A stretch of DNA of 64,000 bases from SAR324 cluster bacterium. Its GTDB lineage: Bacteria > SAR324 > NAC60-12. Position numbers and translations under genes: made by a program. The notes under the pieces are model-generated. The model made no database searches. It was not told where the DNA came from and worked only from the letters and a program-made list of their open reading frames with translations. Shown piece by piece: positions 9,872-19,627 of this stretch (position 1 is its first letter; every line of letters begins with the position of its first letter). The DNA lies in contig JADGAV010000011.1 of the NCBI GenBank assembly GCA_015231825.1, positions 59,522-123,521 on the forward strand, in the 5' to 3' direction.

Positions 9872-10747
9872 ATGATGAAGAACATATCTCGCAATGCTCC
9901 CTGCCCATGCGGAAGTGGCAAAAAATTTAAGAAATGCCATCTCTCCCAGGACAAGCAAAACAACAAGCGATGGGGCAAGGGAAATCGCACTGGAATCATT
10001 ATCAAAACCAAAGAACAAATCGAAGGAATCCGAAAAAGCAGTCAGCTGACCTGTAAAATTCTGGATTTATTGGAAGAACAGATCAGACCTGGTATCACTA
10101 CCAACGAGATCAATGAATGGGTGCATGACTACACCATTGATAACGGAGCCTATCCAGCGCCTTTAAATTACAGGGGTTTCCCAAAAAGTGTATGTACTTC
10201 TCTGAATGAAGTCATCTGCCATGGCATTCCGGATGAAACAGTCCTCAAAGACGGAGATATTTTAAACGTGGATGTCACCTGCATTCTTGACGGCTATTAT
10301 GGGGATTCAAACCGGATGTATTTGATCGGGAACGTCTCTGAGGAAGCAAAAACCCTCTCACGTGTAGCCAAAGAATGTCTCTATTTGGGAATTGAACAAG
10401 TCAAACCGTTCAATACCATCGGAGATATTGGATTTGCAATACAAGAATACGCTGAAAATAAAGGGTTTTCGGTGGTCCGTGATTTTTGCGGCCATGGTGT
10501 CGGTATAGAATTTCATGAAGACCCGCAGGTTCCGCACTATGGAGATCCAAAAACAGGGCCGGTGCTCACTCCCAATATGGTTTTTACCATAGAACCGATG
10601 ATCAACATGGGACGTTACGAAAGTCGAATTTTAGCAGATCGATGGACCGCGGTCACAGCGGATGGTTCTTTATCTGCCCAGTGGGAGCATACCCTGCTTG
10701 TGACAGAGGACGGTGTTGAAGTATTGACAGAATCCGTAAAACAATGA
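9872..10747 (+). CDS. map: methionine aminopeptidase type I with N-terminal SEC-C zinc motif
   Basis: Removes the initiator methionine from nascent proteins. Residues about 5-25 carry a SEC-C-type zinc motif (NAPCPCGSGKKFKKCH), as in the longer class of bacterial MetAPs, where it is thought to help bind the ribosome. The catalytic pita-bread domain follows: NEVICHGIP, DVTCILDGYYGDSNRM with metal-binding aspartates, the histidine of FCGHGVGIEFHE, FTIEPM, and the terminal glutamate in SAQWEHT. The 291-residue length fits the SEC-C version. The ATG lies 1 nt after lepB, so the two are co-transcribed and share a role in N-terminal processing. Confidence 0.95.
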   Translation: MMKNISRNAPCPCGSGKKFKKCHLSQDKQNNKRWGKGNRTGIIIKTKEQIEGIRKSSQLTCKILDLLEEQIRPGITTNEINEWVHDYTIDNGAYPAPLNYRGFPKSVCTSLNEVICHGIPDETVLKDGDILNVDVTCILDGYYGDSNRMYLIGNVSEEAKTLSRVAKECLYLGIEQVKPFNTIGDIGFAIQEYAENKGFSVVRDFCGHGVGIEFHEDPQVPHYGDPKTGPVLTPNMVFTIEPMINMGRYESRILADRWTAVTADGSLSAQWEHTLLVTEDGVEVLTESVKQ

Positions 10748-10852
10748 GCCGGTAGCTCGGTCTTTTCCATCCGTTTTCATTTTCCCTCCTGAAGCCGAAC
10801 CTTCTCATTGTTACAGAATTCGATCCTGTTTCTGGATTCTCACGCATAGGCT

Positions 10853-12859
10853 ATGACCTCATTCAATCGAATCCTCAAAGAAATAGTAGTGATATGGATC
10901 ACCTTGATGCTCCTTTTCAGCCTGGGAAGACTCTATTTCTTTCTTGATTTTTTGGACCCGCTTTTTTTTGACGAATTCAGTGTTGGAGAAACTTTCCGGG
11001 TCTTTCTTTTGGCAACTCGATTTGATTCCTCCACTGCTTCTATTCTACTGGGCGTGCCTTTTTTTCTAACCGTATTGATTTTATTGGTTAAGGGTTCCCT
11101 ATTGTCTCGTTTGTCTCTCGGTGCCTATTGGAAATTCTTAATTGTCGTCAGTTCAATTCTGATCATTGTCGATCATTTTTTCTTTTATTATTACCAGGAT
11201 CACTTCAATGTCTTTTTTTGGGAGTTTTGGATGAACTGGGAAAACTCAAAACTGGTCATTTGGAGTTTATTTGACGAATTGCCTTTGCTGAAAATACTGG
11301 TGTCCACAGGCCTCCTCATCATTAGCGGACTTGGAATTTTCTTTTTTGTTTCTAAAATTTTTCCTCCACTGGAAAATTTTTCTTTTTTGAACAGGCGTGT
11401 TTCGGTTTTGTTCTGGCTAGGGCTTTTCATTGTCAGTGCTCGTGGAACATTTGGAAATCCTTTGAGCATCTACATGAATACTATTGTTTCTACCAGTCAT
11501 TATTTGAACTTGATCCATACCAATCCTTTTTACAGCCTTCACGCCAGTTGGGATAAAAGCATTTTGAGGTCTTCAGAAATCAGGCAAAACAAGAACAAGT
11601 ATATTGCAGAAGCACCAGCTGCATTTCAGCTGCTGGCAGGCCTGGACCAGCATAGATCGGTCAATAGGGCCCATGAACACTACACCAGTCTGGACTACCA
11701 GGTTCAGGCGTTGGGAGATCAATATCTGCGAGAACGACCGAAGCACGTGGTTCTGATATTTATGGAAGGGTTTGGGGAATGGATCACGCTCATGGAAGAA
11801 AACCAATTCAATGAAACACTCGCAGGAAATTTTCTGAAAATAAAGGAAGAATCCCTCTATTTTGACAATTACTTCCCTGCCGGACCGGGAACACTGCAAA
11901 ATATCACCAAGGCTGTCCTTGGCATTCCCACTCCGGTTGATTTGGCAATGAGTAAAAGTTTTACTGAACTGCACAAACCTTTTCCAAGCAGTTTGGCTAA
12001 AGTGATGGAAAAATTGGGATACCGGCCCCAATTTTTTTATGGAGGAAATTTGACGTGGCACCGGTTGTCTTTTTTTCTGAAAAACGCGGGGTTTCAGGAA
12101 ATTTATGGTGCCAACCATGTCCTTGATTCTCCAAAAACCCGTTTTGGTGCTTTTGATGGCGATCTTTTTCGACTGATTGACAAGAAACTAAAAAAGGCGG
12201 ATCAACCGACGTTCAGTTTCATCATGACGCTCAGCAATCATCCTCCTTTTGACCTTCCTGAGGATTACAAGGCTCCCGAAATCAGAATGCCCTCAAGTGT
12301 CGAATTCAAACAGAGCAATTACAGTCTGGAAAAACGTTTCCGCGCTTTTGCTTATGCGGACCATGCTTTAGGGGAATTTCTCCAGAATGCCAGGCAGGCG
12401 CCTTATTTTGAGGAGACACTTTTTATTATTACAGCCGATCATTCCATCAGCGGATCCTTCAAATGGGAGAAAGAAGATCAGTATCGGGTTAAGAAAATTC
12501 CACTGCTTCTGCACAGCCCCGCTCTCTTGAAACCAGCTCCCACAGTGATCAGTAATCGGGGGTCTCATCTTGATCTTTCCCCTACGCTGAGTTCTCTTTT
12601 AACTGCGCGCCCCTTCTCCATACAGAGTTGGGGACGTTCTCTTCTGCTTCCGCCAGAGCAGGACGAATTGTACAGCTTTTACATGGACTGTCTTGAAGAT
12701 ATTTGCCGCCATTTGAAACGAAATTACAGAATCGACCAGAAAAAAAGCCTGATTCCCTGTCGAGACCGCTTATGTTTGCAAAAAGCGAAAATCATCAAAA
12801 TGCGCAGAAAAGCTGCCGATACAACCGGCTTGCATTATTTTTTCCACTTTGAACCTTGA
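10853..12859 (+). CDS. LtaS-like membrane sulfatase-fold protein (phosphoglycerol or phosphoethanolamine transferase family)
   Basis: A 668-residue inner-membrane protein with about five hydrophobic segments in residues 1-215, followed by a large periplasmic alkaline-phosphatase/sulfatase-fold domain. Fold landmarks are VVLIFMEGFGEW (first metal-binding Glu), GPGTLQNITKAVLG (the likely nucleophile is the Thr before LQN), FIMTLSNHPPFD and FIITADHS. This is the architecture of lipoteichoic acid synthase and OpgB/MdoB-type phosphoglycerol transferases. In a Gram-negative cell a role in decorating periplasmic glucans or other envelope glycans is likely, but the substrate is inferred only. The last 60 residues are cysteine-containing and basic (CLEDICRHLKRN, CRDRLCLQK), which is unusual. 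Confidence 0.8.
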   Translation: MTSFNRILKEIVVIWITLMLLFSLGRLYFFLDFLDPLFFDEFSVGETFRVFLLATRFDSSTASILLGVPFFLTVLILLVKGSLLSRLSLGAYWKFLIVVSSILIIVDHFFFYYYQDHFNVFFWEFWMNWENSKLVIWSLFDELPLLKILVSTGLLIISGLGIFFFVSKIFPPLENFSFLNRRVSVLFWLGLFIVSARGTFGNPLSIYMNTIVSTSHYLNLIHTNPFYSLHASWDKSILRSSEIRQNKNKYIAEAPAAFQLLAGLDQHRSVNRAHEHYTSLDYQVQALGDQYLRERPKHVVLIFMEGFGEWITLMEENQFNETLAGNFLKIKEESLYFDNYFPAGPGTLQNITKAVLGIPTPVDLAMSKSFTELHKPFPSSLAKVMEKLGYRPQFFYGGNLTWHRLSFFLKNAGFQEIYGANHVLDSPKTRFGAFDGDLFRLIDKKLKKADQPTFSFIMTLSNHPPFDLPEDYKAPEIRMPSSVEFKQSNYSLEKRFRAFAYADHALGEFLQNARQAPYFEETLFIITADHSISGSFKWEKEDQYRVKKIPLLLHSPALLKPAPTVISNRGSHLDLSPTLSSLLTARPFSIQSWGRSLLLPPEQDELYSFYMDCLEDICRHLKRNYRIDQKKSLIPCRDRLCLQKAKIIKMRRKAADTTGLHYFFHFEP

Positions 12860-12999
12860 TTTTGATTCTTTCTGAAGCCGTTGGATGCGTCGCAACCGGG
12901 TCTATGCACCCTTGAGTTTCACTTTCAACTTGATCTTTCCCGTGATTCAGAGAGATTTTTAATCTTAAAAATCCAGTCCACTGCTTGAAAGGTAATCTC

Positions 13000-13416
13000 A
13001 TGATTAAAAAAATACTAAATTTTTGTTTCTCGTTTGCATTTTTGTGGACAGCGAACATTTTTTCAGTTTATGCAGACGCTGACCAGGTCGCGAAAAACAT
13101 ATCTCCCCGGGATTCGGCAAAATTGATAGAACAGAATCAAAACAACCCAGATTTTAAAATTGTGGATGTAAGGACTCCTGCCGAGTATTCAGAAGGTCAT
13201 ATCCAGAACTCCTCGCTGGTGGATTTCTATTCAAAGACATTCACGGAAGAACTTCAGAAATTGGATAGGGACAAGACATATTTGGTCTATTGCCGAAGCG
13301 GAAACCGGAGCGGGAAAACGCTGACAATGATGCAAAAATTAGGTTTCAAGAAAGTATACAATATGTCGGGAGGGTTTCTTGCCTGGAACGCGGAAAAACT
13401 TCCTGCAGCAAAATGA
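13000..13416 (+). CDS. periplasmic rhodanese-domain protein
   Basis: 138 residues: a signal peptide (about residues 1-24, MIKKILNFCFSF to VYADA) followed by one rhodanese domain. KIVDVRTPAEYSEGHI is the typical N-terminal segment and VYCRSGNRS holds the active-site cysteine loop, so the sulfur-transfer cysteine is present. Single exported rhodaneses of this type move sulfane sulfur or act in thiol handling in the periplasm; the exact role is not known. I chose ATG at 13000 because AAAGG sits 8 nt upstream; a TTG at 12985 is in frame but unsupported. Confidence 0.88.
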   Translation: MIKKILNFCFSFAFLWTANIFSVYADADQVAKNISPRDSAKLIEQNQNNPDFKIVDVRTPAEYSEGHIQNSSLVDFYSKTFTEELQKLDRDKTYLVYCRSGNRSGKTLTMMQKLGFKKVYNMSGGFLAWNAEKLPAAK

Positions 13417-13625
13417 AAGTTTTGAAGGAGTTTTCTCGAAGTGAATGTTTTTTTGATGACCCCTTTTTTAGCAGTCTGAATCGGCATCCATTGAAAATGA
13501 CTTTAAAAGTCTTCACTTCCCTGCTTTGCTTTCTCCGAGCAAAGGTGTTTTTGGGAACAATTATTGCTCATAAATCAGAAACAAAAACGTCAGGTCCAAC
13601 AAATTTGCATAGTTTCAGAGGTGGT

Positions 13626-14585
13626 ATGAAAAAAATCTGTTTTTTGGGTGCAATGCTCTTGTATTCATCAACACTCCTGGCAAATTCTCAACCGGCGTCT
13701 CTGATCGCTTATGAAAAACCAGGAGCAACCGCCCTGCTGGTTGATAAGTCAGAATGTTCTGTTAATGTCTATCAATTCAATCAGCATTGGGAAAATATTT
13801 ATAAAGTAGATTGCGACGTCGGAAAAGTTGCAGGTGACAAGCTAAAGGAAGGTGATCTAAAGACGCCGACAGGGTTTTATCAACTGTCCCAGGCATGGAC
13901 CGGAAAAACATTGAGGAAGCAATACGGAGCCAGCGCCAAAATTTATGGAGCTGGTGCATTTGCCTTAAACTATCCCAATTATTTGGATAAAGTACTTTAT
14001 CGAAAAACCGGATATGGAATTTGGCTGCATGGAACTGATAAACCGCATCCGGAAGCTACAAGAGGCTGCATTGCGACCAGTAATGAAGATCTGCTGGAAC
14101 TGGCGAGGTTCATCAATTTGAAGGCAACACCTTTCATTGTGGAAGAAAAAATTGATTTTCTTCCAGAGATAAAAATCAGAAAAATAAGGAATGAATTGTC
14201 CGATTTTGTGGAAAACTGGCGCAAATACTGGGAATCTGACAAAACCGAAAAATACCTTTCACTTTATTCAAAAAAATTCAAAACACAGCGATTCAATTAT
14301 GATCAATGGAAAAATTATAAACGAATTGTTAACCGACGTAACAAAAATCGCAAAATAGAGCTTCGTGATCTCGTAATTTTCAAAGTAAAGGGTGTTTACA
14401 CAGTGCAGTTCACTCAAAAATATTCGTCTACCCGCATCAACAGTACAGGTAGAAAACACCTATATGTTGTGAGGAATCAGGGGAAACTCCGTATTGTCAG
14501 TGAAAAATTTGAAAATCTGCCTCAACATCAACCGATCTCGCCGCTTCAATTTGCTTATAAAGAGAACGAGAAAACTGTTTTCTGA
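13626..14585 (+). CDS. L,D-transpeptidase (YkuD family), copy 1
   Basis: 319-residue secreted peptidoglycan cross-linking enzyme. It has a signal peptide (MKKICFLGAMLLYSSTLLA), then a YkuD domain with IWLHGTDKPHPEATRGC, whose catalytic cysteine is Cys148. The region after about residue 190 (VENWRKYWESDKTEKYLSLYS) resembles the NTF2-like domain that follows YkuD in some Gram-negative L,D-transpeptidases. The frame is open further upstream to 13290 and into the rhodanese gene, but ATG at 13626 with AGAGG upstream starts a clear signal peptide and is preferred. The gene at 50351-51361 is a close paralogue. Confidence 0.88.
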   Translation: MKKICFLGAMLLYSSTLLANSQPASLIAYEKPGATALLVDKSECSVNVYQFNQHWENIYKVDCDVGKVAGDKLKEGDLKTPTGFYQLSQAWTGKTLRKQYGASAKIYGAGAFALNYPNYLDKVLYRKTGYGIWLHGTDKPHPEATRGCIATSNEDLLELARFINLKATPFIVEEKIDFLPEIKIRKIRNELSDFVENWRKYWESDKTEKYLSLYSKKFKTQRFNYDQWKNYKRIVNRRNKNRKIELRDLVIFKVKGVYTVQFTQKYSSTRINSTGRKHLYVVRNQGKLRIVSEKFENLPQHQPISPLQFAYKENEKTVF

Positions 14586-14599
14586 CTTCTGATGAGGAT

Positions 14600-15457
14600 T
14601 CAGTACTTCCGATTCTTTCTGCTATTTTCCCGATCAGTAGAATTCATTGAAGCCCCGTTTTTAAGGAAGGGCTGGATCAGCAGCCACGGGAGAAGCAAGT
14701 GTTTTGCTTCCCGAAATAGCTCAATACCAATTGTCATCTGTAAATGTCCTTCCTTCGGCTGCGGCCGGTAAGTGCCCAGCAGACGGTCCCACCAAGGAAG
14801 GTTGAACCCGAAATTACTGTGGGTCTCTTCTGCAAGAATGGAATGATGGACACGGTGCATGTCAGGAGTCACGATCATCCAACGTAAGTGAGAATCCATG
14901 TTGTGTGGAATAAGGATGTTCCCGTGATTAAACATAGCAGTGGCATTGAGAAGAACTTCGAAGATCAATACGGCGATTGCTGAAGGACCGAGAATCGCAA
15001 CCACAGCCAGTTTAATCCCCATTGAAAGAACGATTTCAAGCGGATGAAAACGTGTTCCAGTGCTCACGTCAATATCAACATCAGTATGATGCATACGATG
15101 CAAACGCCAGAGGGCCGGGACAGCATGGAACACAACATGTTGGAGATAAATTGCAAAATCCAGCACTACCACGGCAATAACAATTTCTATGCCTGGATGC
15201 CATTCCAGGTTATTCAGTAGTCCCCATCCTCTGTCCTTTGAAAGGACTGCCATTCCGACAGCAAGGACCGGGAATATCAAACGCAGCACCAGGCTGTTTA
15301 AGAAAACGAGTCCGAGATTGCTGACCCAACGCTGTAATTTGGAAGCCGTCAGAGCGCGGCGCGGAAACATAACTTCACAGACAGCAACCAGCAGAAACAC
15401 TCCAAAAAACAGTCCCAAACGGATTAGAACTTCATATTCTGTCACAACTGTGTTCAT
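14600..15457 (-). CDS. fatty acid hydroxylase / sterol desaturase superfamily membrane protein
   Basis: 285-residue integral membrane di-iron enzyme. The clustered histidine motifs of the superfamily are present: HVVFH, then HRMHH about 18 residues later, and HRVHH in the second half. Several hydrophobic helices surround them. Members hydroxylate or desaturate lipids; the substrate cannot be read from the sequence. The last 20 residues are polar and charged. It converges with the L,D-transpeptidase gene over a 14-bp gap, and the DUF1330 gene lies just upstream on the same strand. Confidence 0.85.
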   Translation of the reverse strand: MNTVVTEYEVLIRLGLFFGVFLLVAVCEVMFPRRALTASKLQRWVSNLGLVFLNSLVLRLIFPVLAVGMAVLSKDRGWGLLNNLEWHPGIEIVIAVVVLDFAIYLQHVVFHAVPALWRLHRMHHTDVDIDVSTGTRFHPLEIVLSMGIKLAVVAILGPSAIAVLIFEVLLNATAMFNHGNILIPHNMDSHLRWMIVTPDMHRVHHSILAEETHSNFGFNLPWWDRLLGTYRPQPKEGHLQMTIGIELFREAKHLLLPWLLIQPFLKNGASMNSTDRENSRKNRKY

Positions 15458-15490
15458 CGGTTCACTACTTTTTCTGTGTACATTCCCGCG

Positions 15491-15778
15491 CTAAATCCCG
15501 TCAAGGGCCACAAAGGATCCGATGGCTGCTCCCTCCCGCAGTTTTCTTGCTGCTGTATATTCAGGAGAATGGTAAAATTCTTTCGCTTTTTCCATTGTTG
15601 GGAACTCAACCACCACCATTCTTTCGGTGACTTCCGGCCCTTCGAGGGTTATTTTCTCTCCTCCTCTCACAATGAATTTGCCGCCGTACTTTTCGACAAC
15701 TCCAGGGCTTGCTTTCATATATTCTTTGTATTGCTCCATGTCGGATACGGTTACTTTTGCAATCACATAAGCACTCAT
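15491..15778 (-). CDS. DUF1330 family protein
   Basis: 95-residue ferredoxin-fold (dimeric alpha+beta barrel) protein. The sequence opens with AYVIAKVTVSDMEQYKEYM and contains VVVEFPTMEKAKEFYHSPEY, the conserved core of DUF1330. These small proteins have no established activity. A strong AGGGGGT ribosome binding site precedes the ATG. It sits 33 nt upstream of the hydroxylase-type gene and is probably co-transcribed with it. Confidence 0.88.
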   Translation of the reverse strand: MSAYVIAKVTVSDMEQYKEYMKASPGVVEKYGGKFIVRGGEKITLEGPEVTERMVVVEFPTMEKAKEFYHSPEYTAARKLREGAAIGSFVALDGI

Positions 15779-15851
15779 TATACCCCCTAGAAAAAATGTG
15801 AAAATAAAAAACTGCTAAAAGCCAGCGATTCCCAAGAATTCGATATGAAGA

Positions 15852-17855
15852 TTATCTGTTTTTTGCAACAGTCGCCCGGGTTTTTGCATTTGCCAAAACC
15901 TGTCTTACTGCATTGCTGAGCTTTGCAACATCAAATGGCTTCTTTACAAATCCATCACAACGCCACTCCTTATAGTTTTCCGGAGTCGCAAGATTCGAAT
16001 ACCCGGTAATTATAAGCACAGGAATGTCTGATCGAATTGCTTTGACCTGCTTGATCAGTTGAGGCCCTGTAACATTGGGCATGGTGTAATCCGTTAAAAT
16101 CAGCTGGAATTTTTCTGGAGCTGCTTCAAATGCTTTTAAGGCTTCATGTGCATTCAGGAAACTCTCCACTTGATACCCCAATTTTTTCAAAATCGAAGTC
16201 CCTAATTGATTAACCATCGGATCATCATCAACCAGCATGATACAGTCCCGGCTTGTTTCAAAAGAATTCTCAGGTGTTTCTACCAGTGTTTCTGCGGATC
16301 TTGTTTCATGCGTTTCTATGGAAGGAAAGTATGTCCGAAAAATCGTACCAACATCCGGTTCACTCTCAACTTCCAGAAATCCCTGATGATTTTTTACAAT
16401 ATTTGAAACAATAGAAAGCCCTAAACCGGTCCCCCTGTGTTCTCCTCTTTGTTTGGTTGTGAAAAAGGGCTCGTAGATGCGTTGCAAAGTTTTTTTGTCA
16501 ATGCCGCAGCCGTTGTCCTGAACGCTCAGACAAAGAAGGGGAATTGATGACGGGTGATCATGGAAAGACGGATGATACCGCACGACATCTAACTTGATCA
16601 CCAATTCTCCTGACTCTCCCATGGCTTGGATTGCATTGGTGCAGAGGTTCAAAACCAACTGATACATTTGTGAAGGATCAGCCGAGATTTGAGGAAGATC
16701 AAAATCATTTTCCTGCCGCAGAACGATCGAAGGATGAGTTGAAGCTCTAAGAATCGTCAATACTTCGTTTACTATCGTATTCAGTTGAACGGTTTCGGTT
16801 TTTTCCAAAGAAGATCGGGTTACAGTGAGGATTTTTTCTACCAGGTTTTTTGCCTGTACGGATGAAGCGAGGATATTTTTTGCATATTGAGATTCTTGAC
16901 TGTCTGGGGGGAGTCCCATTCTAATCATATCGGAATATCCCATAATTGGAGTCAATAGATTGTTGAAATCATGGGCTATCCCTCCTGCCAGTGTTCCAAT
17001 CGCTTCCAGTTTCTGAGACTGGATCATTTTTTGTTCCAATTTCCTTTTTTCGGAGATATCTCTAAATACCAAAACAACTCCGATGATATTTTTTTCCTTG
17101 TCTCTGATTGGGGCGCCACTGTCGTCAATAAAGTATTCAGTCCCGTCTTTTGCAATCAAAATTGTATGGTTTGCCAATCCAACAACTCCATTTGTCCTGA
17201 GAACTTTTTCTACAGGATTTTCTACTCTGCTGCGGGTCAGATCATTGACGATGTTAAAAATTTCAGGCAGCGGAGTGCCATGCGCTTCGTTAACATTCCA
17301 ACCCGTTAAAGTCTCAGCAACGTTATTCATAAACGTCACTGCTCCTTCACTATCTGTAGCAACAACAGCATCTCCCAAGCTGGACAAAGTGACTTTGAAC
17401 CATTCCTTTTCATTGTATAATTCTGTTCGTATCAAATTCCTTTGAGTCACGTCACGTTCGGTAGTTCCAACTCCATAGGGATTCCCTTCATCATCCGTTA
17501 GTGGGGTCACAGTGATCCAGACGTCCAAAATCTTTCCATCTTTAGTCAGTCGCTTTGTTTCAAACGACTCTACTTCTTCGGTTTGCAATTGTTTGATAAA
17601 ATCCAGAGCTTCCTCTGATTTTTCAGGGGGAACAATGGTGCTGATATTCATCTGCAAAGCTTCCGCTTCTTTAAAACCGTACATATTTTCGGCGCCCTTG
17701 TTCCATGCTCTGATATTTCCTTTAAAATCCTGGATAGTGATAGCATCAATGGTGTTAGCTTTGAGGAAGGCCCAATCTTTCAACATTGAATTGGTCTTTT
17801 TTAATGTATTCAGTTCTTCAAGGATTTGTTCTCTGGTTTTTTCTTCATCTTGCAT
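15852..17855 (-). CDS. PAS-PAS hybrid sensor histidine kinase with C-terminal receiver
   Basis: 667 residues without transmembrane segments, so probably a cytosolic sensor. Order: coiled coil (1-20), PAS 1 (about 20-140, with KGNIRAWNKGAENMYGF), PAS 2 (about 145-270, ATDSEGAVTFMN), the phospho-acceptor box GGIAHDFNNLLTPIMGY, an ATPase domain with NLCTNAIQAM, DNGCGI and GTGLGLSIV, and a receiver domain (about 542-660) with DDDP and the phospho-acceptor aspartate in LILTDYTMP. No Hpt or DNA-binding domain is attached and no response regulator adjoins, so its output partner is unknown. Confidence 0.9.
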   Translation of the reverse strand: MQDEEKTREQILEELNTLKKTNSMLKDWAFLKANTIDAITIQDFKGNIRAWNKGAENMYGFKEAEALQMNISTIVPPEKSEEALDFIKQLQTEEVESFETKRLTKDGKILDVWITVTPLTDDEGNPYGVGTTERDVTQRNLIRTELYNEKEWFKVTLSSLGDAVVATDSEGAVTFMNNVAETLTGWNVNEAHGTPLPEIFNIVNDLTRSRVENPVEKVLRTNGVVGLANHTILIAKDGTEYFIDDSGAPIRDKEKNIIGVVLVFRDISEKRKLEQKMIQSQKLEAIGTLAGGIAHDFNNLLTPIMGYSDMIRMGLPPDSQESQYAKNILASSVQAKNLVEKILTVTRSSLEKTETVQLNTIVNEVLTILRASTHPSIVLRQENDFDLPQISADPSQMYQLVLNLCTNAIQAMGESGELVIKLDVVRYHPSFHDHPSSIPLLCLSVQDNGCGIDKKTLQRIYEPFFTTKQRGEHRGTGLGLSIVSNIVKNHQGFLEVESEPDVGTIFRTYFPSIETHETRSAETLVETPENSFETSRDCIMLVDDDPMVNQLGTSILKKLGYQVESFLNAHEALKAFEAAPEKFQLILTDYTMPNVTGPQLIKQVKAIRSDIPVLIITGYSNLATPENYKEWRCDGFVKKPFDVAKLSNAVRQVLANAKTRATVAKNR

Positions 17856-18093
17856 GAATTCCCTTCACCTCAATCCTCAGGTAATTGACTACATTAGAGA
17901 ATGATGTATTTTTTTGAGTCATCGATTTCACAATATCAAAATACATTGAAACATCAATAACAAACTGTTCGTTGGCTGAGTGGCAGTTTTTGATCAGCAA
18001 ATTTCTTGATGGTTGATCATACTGATAGCCCACAAGAAATCTGCAAGATTTTGGGCAGCAATGGACTTGAACCTTATTCAATCTTCTCCTGAG

Positions 18094-19245
18094 CTAGCTG
18101 CATTCGTCCAACATCAGTTGGGCAGTAATTTCATCTGCCAGCAGCATCCCCAACGGGGGAAGAGACAAAACGGGGGGATTCCAGTTCACATAATGTTTTT
18201 GAGAAAACTGTTCCAGCAAATCCATGTTTTTTTGAGGCCAGTTGATGTCAAACTCTTCGGGCCAGCTCGTGACCGAAAATCCCGAATTCTGACGCAATCC
18301 CAGCATTAGTTTTTCATTCGCTTGCTGCGTAGTTGTGAGTTTTTCTTGAAATGCCTGCGGCCATTCTTGTTTTTCGAGCGCGGAATGATAAGTTCTGAGG
18401 GAACGAAAATTTCCCCAGCGTTGTCCTCGGCAGTAAGAATGAGCACCTATGCCGAAACCAAGATAGGGTGCTCCTGACCAAACCGCCAAATTTGACCGAC
18501 TTGCCAGACCGGGTTTTGAAAAGTTTGAAACTTCATATTGTTCAATTCCATCAGCATGCAGACATTCAATAGCCCACAAGTACATCTGCTGGGTCAATTC
18601 CTTTTGCTCCTCTACCCAACTGACCATTTTTGCCTGATGAGCAAAGGGCGTGTTGGGCTCAATATCCAGTGCATATAGCGACAGGTGGGACGGATCGTGT
18701 TTCAGAAATTCCAGCAAATCGTTTTGGAATGCCGCAAAGTTCTGACCAGGAATTCCAAACATGAGATCCAGGTTAAAATTGGCAATTGCACTACTTTTCA
18801 GAGAATCAATGGCTTTTATATCATGCTCAACGCTGTGGCTGCGCTGCAGTGTTTCAAGTGAAGACTCTTGAAAACTTTGAATCCCCATGCTCAATCGGTT
18901 GATTCCTATGTTCGCCAGTCCCTGAAGGTAGTCCCTGGTCGCATCTTCTGGATTGATTTCAAAGGAAATCTCCACAGATTTTGAACAATCCAATTGTGAT
19001 TTGACTCCATTAATTAAAAATCCCACTTCTTCGAGGGTCAAGCTGGAAGGCGTACCACCGCCAATATAAATGGATTCAAGAGGGGCGAATTCCTGACTAA
19101 ACTGCTCTGCGCGCCGCCGTAACTCCTTCAGCAGGAGTTTGAGATACTGCTGGTGCAGGCCTGCCCGATCTTTTCGGACAGCAAAAGCACAAAATGGACA
19201 AATTCGGCGACAAAAGGGGATGTGGATGTAAATGGCACGTATCAT
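18094..19245 (-). CDS. hemW: radical SAM protein HemW (HemN-like)
   Basis: HemW-type radical SAM protein, now regarded as a heme chaperone rather than a true coproporphyrinogen oxidase. The cluster-binding motif CRRICPFC (C-x3-C-x2-C) lies about 10 residues from the proposed start, as is usual for HemW, followed by YIGGGTPS, RLSMGIQSFQ and the QYEVSNFSKPG segment near the middle. HemN proper has a longer N-terminus. I chose ATG at 19245 (383 aa, start MIRAIYIHIPFC). ATG at 19263 and TTG at 19380 are in frame, and none has a clear Shine-Dalgarno, so the start is a family-length choice. Confidence 0.87.
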   Translation of the reverse strand: MIRAIYIHIPFCRRICPFCAFAVRKDRAGLHQQYLKLLLKELRRRAEQFSQEFAPLESIYIGGGTPSSLTLEEVGFLINGVKSQLDCSKSVEISFEINPEDATRDYLQGLANIGINRLSMGIQSFQESSLETLQRSHSVEHDIKAIDSLKSSAIANFNLDLMFGIPGQNFAAFQNDLLEFLKHDPSHLSLYALDIEPNTPFAHQAKMVSWVEEQKELTQQMYLWAIECLHADGIEQYEVSNFSKPGLASRSNLAVWSGAPYLGFGIGAHSYCRGQRWGNFRSLRTYHSALEKQEWPQAFQEKLTTTQQANEKLMLGLRQNSGFSVTSWPEEFDINWPQKNMDLLEQFSQKHYVNWNPPVLSLPPLGMLLADEITAQLMLDECS

Positions 19246-19627
19246 ATGGGACGCAGGGATCATTTTTTTTAAGTGGTTTGCAGGAACAATGATTCCGATT
19301 GTGCAGCGCTGAAAAAATTTGTTTTTTGATGGTTGCCAGGAAGGTCTAAAGACCGATTGAAATCTACCCGTGTTTCTCAATTTAGCGGGTTGAAAAACAG
19401 TGAAAATTCGTCTTCCAATTTTTACTATATCTTCAGCTTATTAGATATAGTGATTTGATTTACAATGCTTTATTAAAGATTGATTTCATAGAAAAGATGG
19501 ACTATTGTGACCAGTTCATCAAGCTTTTACTGATCTTTCGTCCCTTGTATCGGAAATGGATGCCGCACTCTAAAAAGCATGACAAGGATCAGAAATAATT
19601 TCCAACCTCCCTTCAAATGAGAACCCT
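19246..19627. other. intergenic region between divergent hemW and nrdJ
   Basis: Divergent regulatory region of about 380 bp if hemW starts at 19245. The left part could encode the N-terminus of a longer HemW. The right part is AT-rich and holds the inverted repeat described at 19424-19451. I looked for a cobalamin riboswitch, which often precedes genes of B12-independent alternatives, and saw no B12-box-like segment. Confidence 0.5.
19424..19451. promoter_or_regulatory. inverted repeat upstream of nrdJ, possible NrdR-type operator
   Basis: ACTATATC at 19424-19431 and GATATAGT at 19444-19451 form a perfect 8-bp inverted repeat with a 12-nt centre. Each arm with its flanks partly matches the core of the known NrdR box (CTATATCTT and AGATATAG). 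The centres are 20 bp apart, about two helical turns. It lies 177 bp before nrdJ. The ribonucleotide-reductase context makes NrdR plausible, but the outer box bases do not match well. Confidence 0.4.

Noticed and set aside
13290..13625. N-terminal extension of the first L,D-transpeptidase
   Set aside because: It overlaps the rhodanese gene out of frame, and the ATG at 13626 starts a proper signal peptide after AGAGG.
19381..19627. cobalamin riboswitch before nrdJ
   Set aside because: No B12-box-like conserved segment was seen, and nrdJ itself needs B12, so repression by a riboswitch would not be expected.
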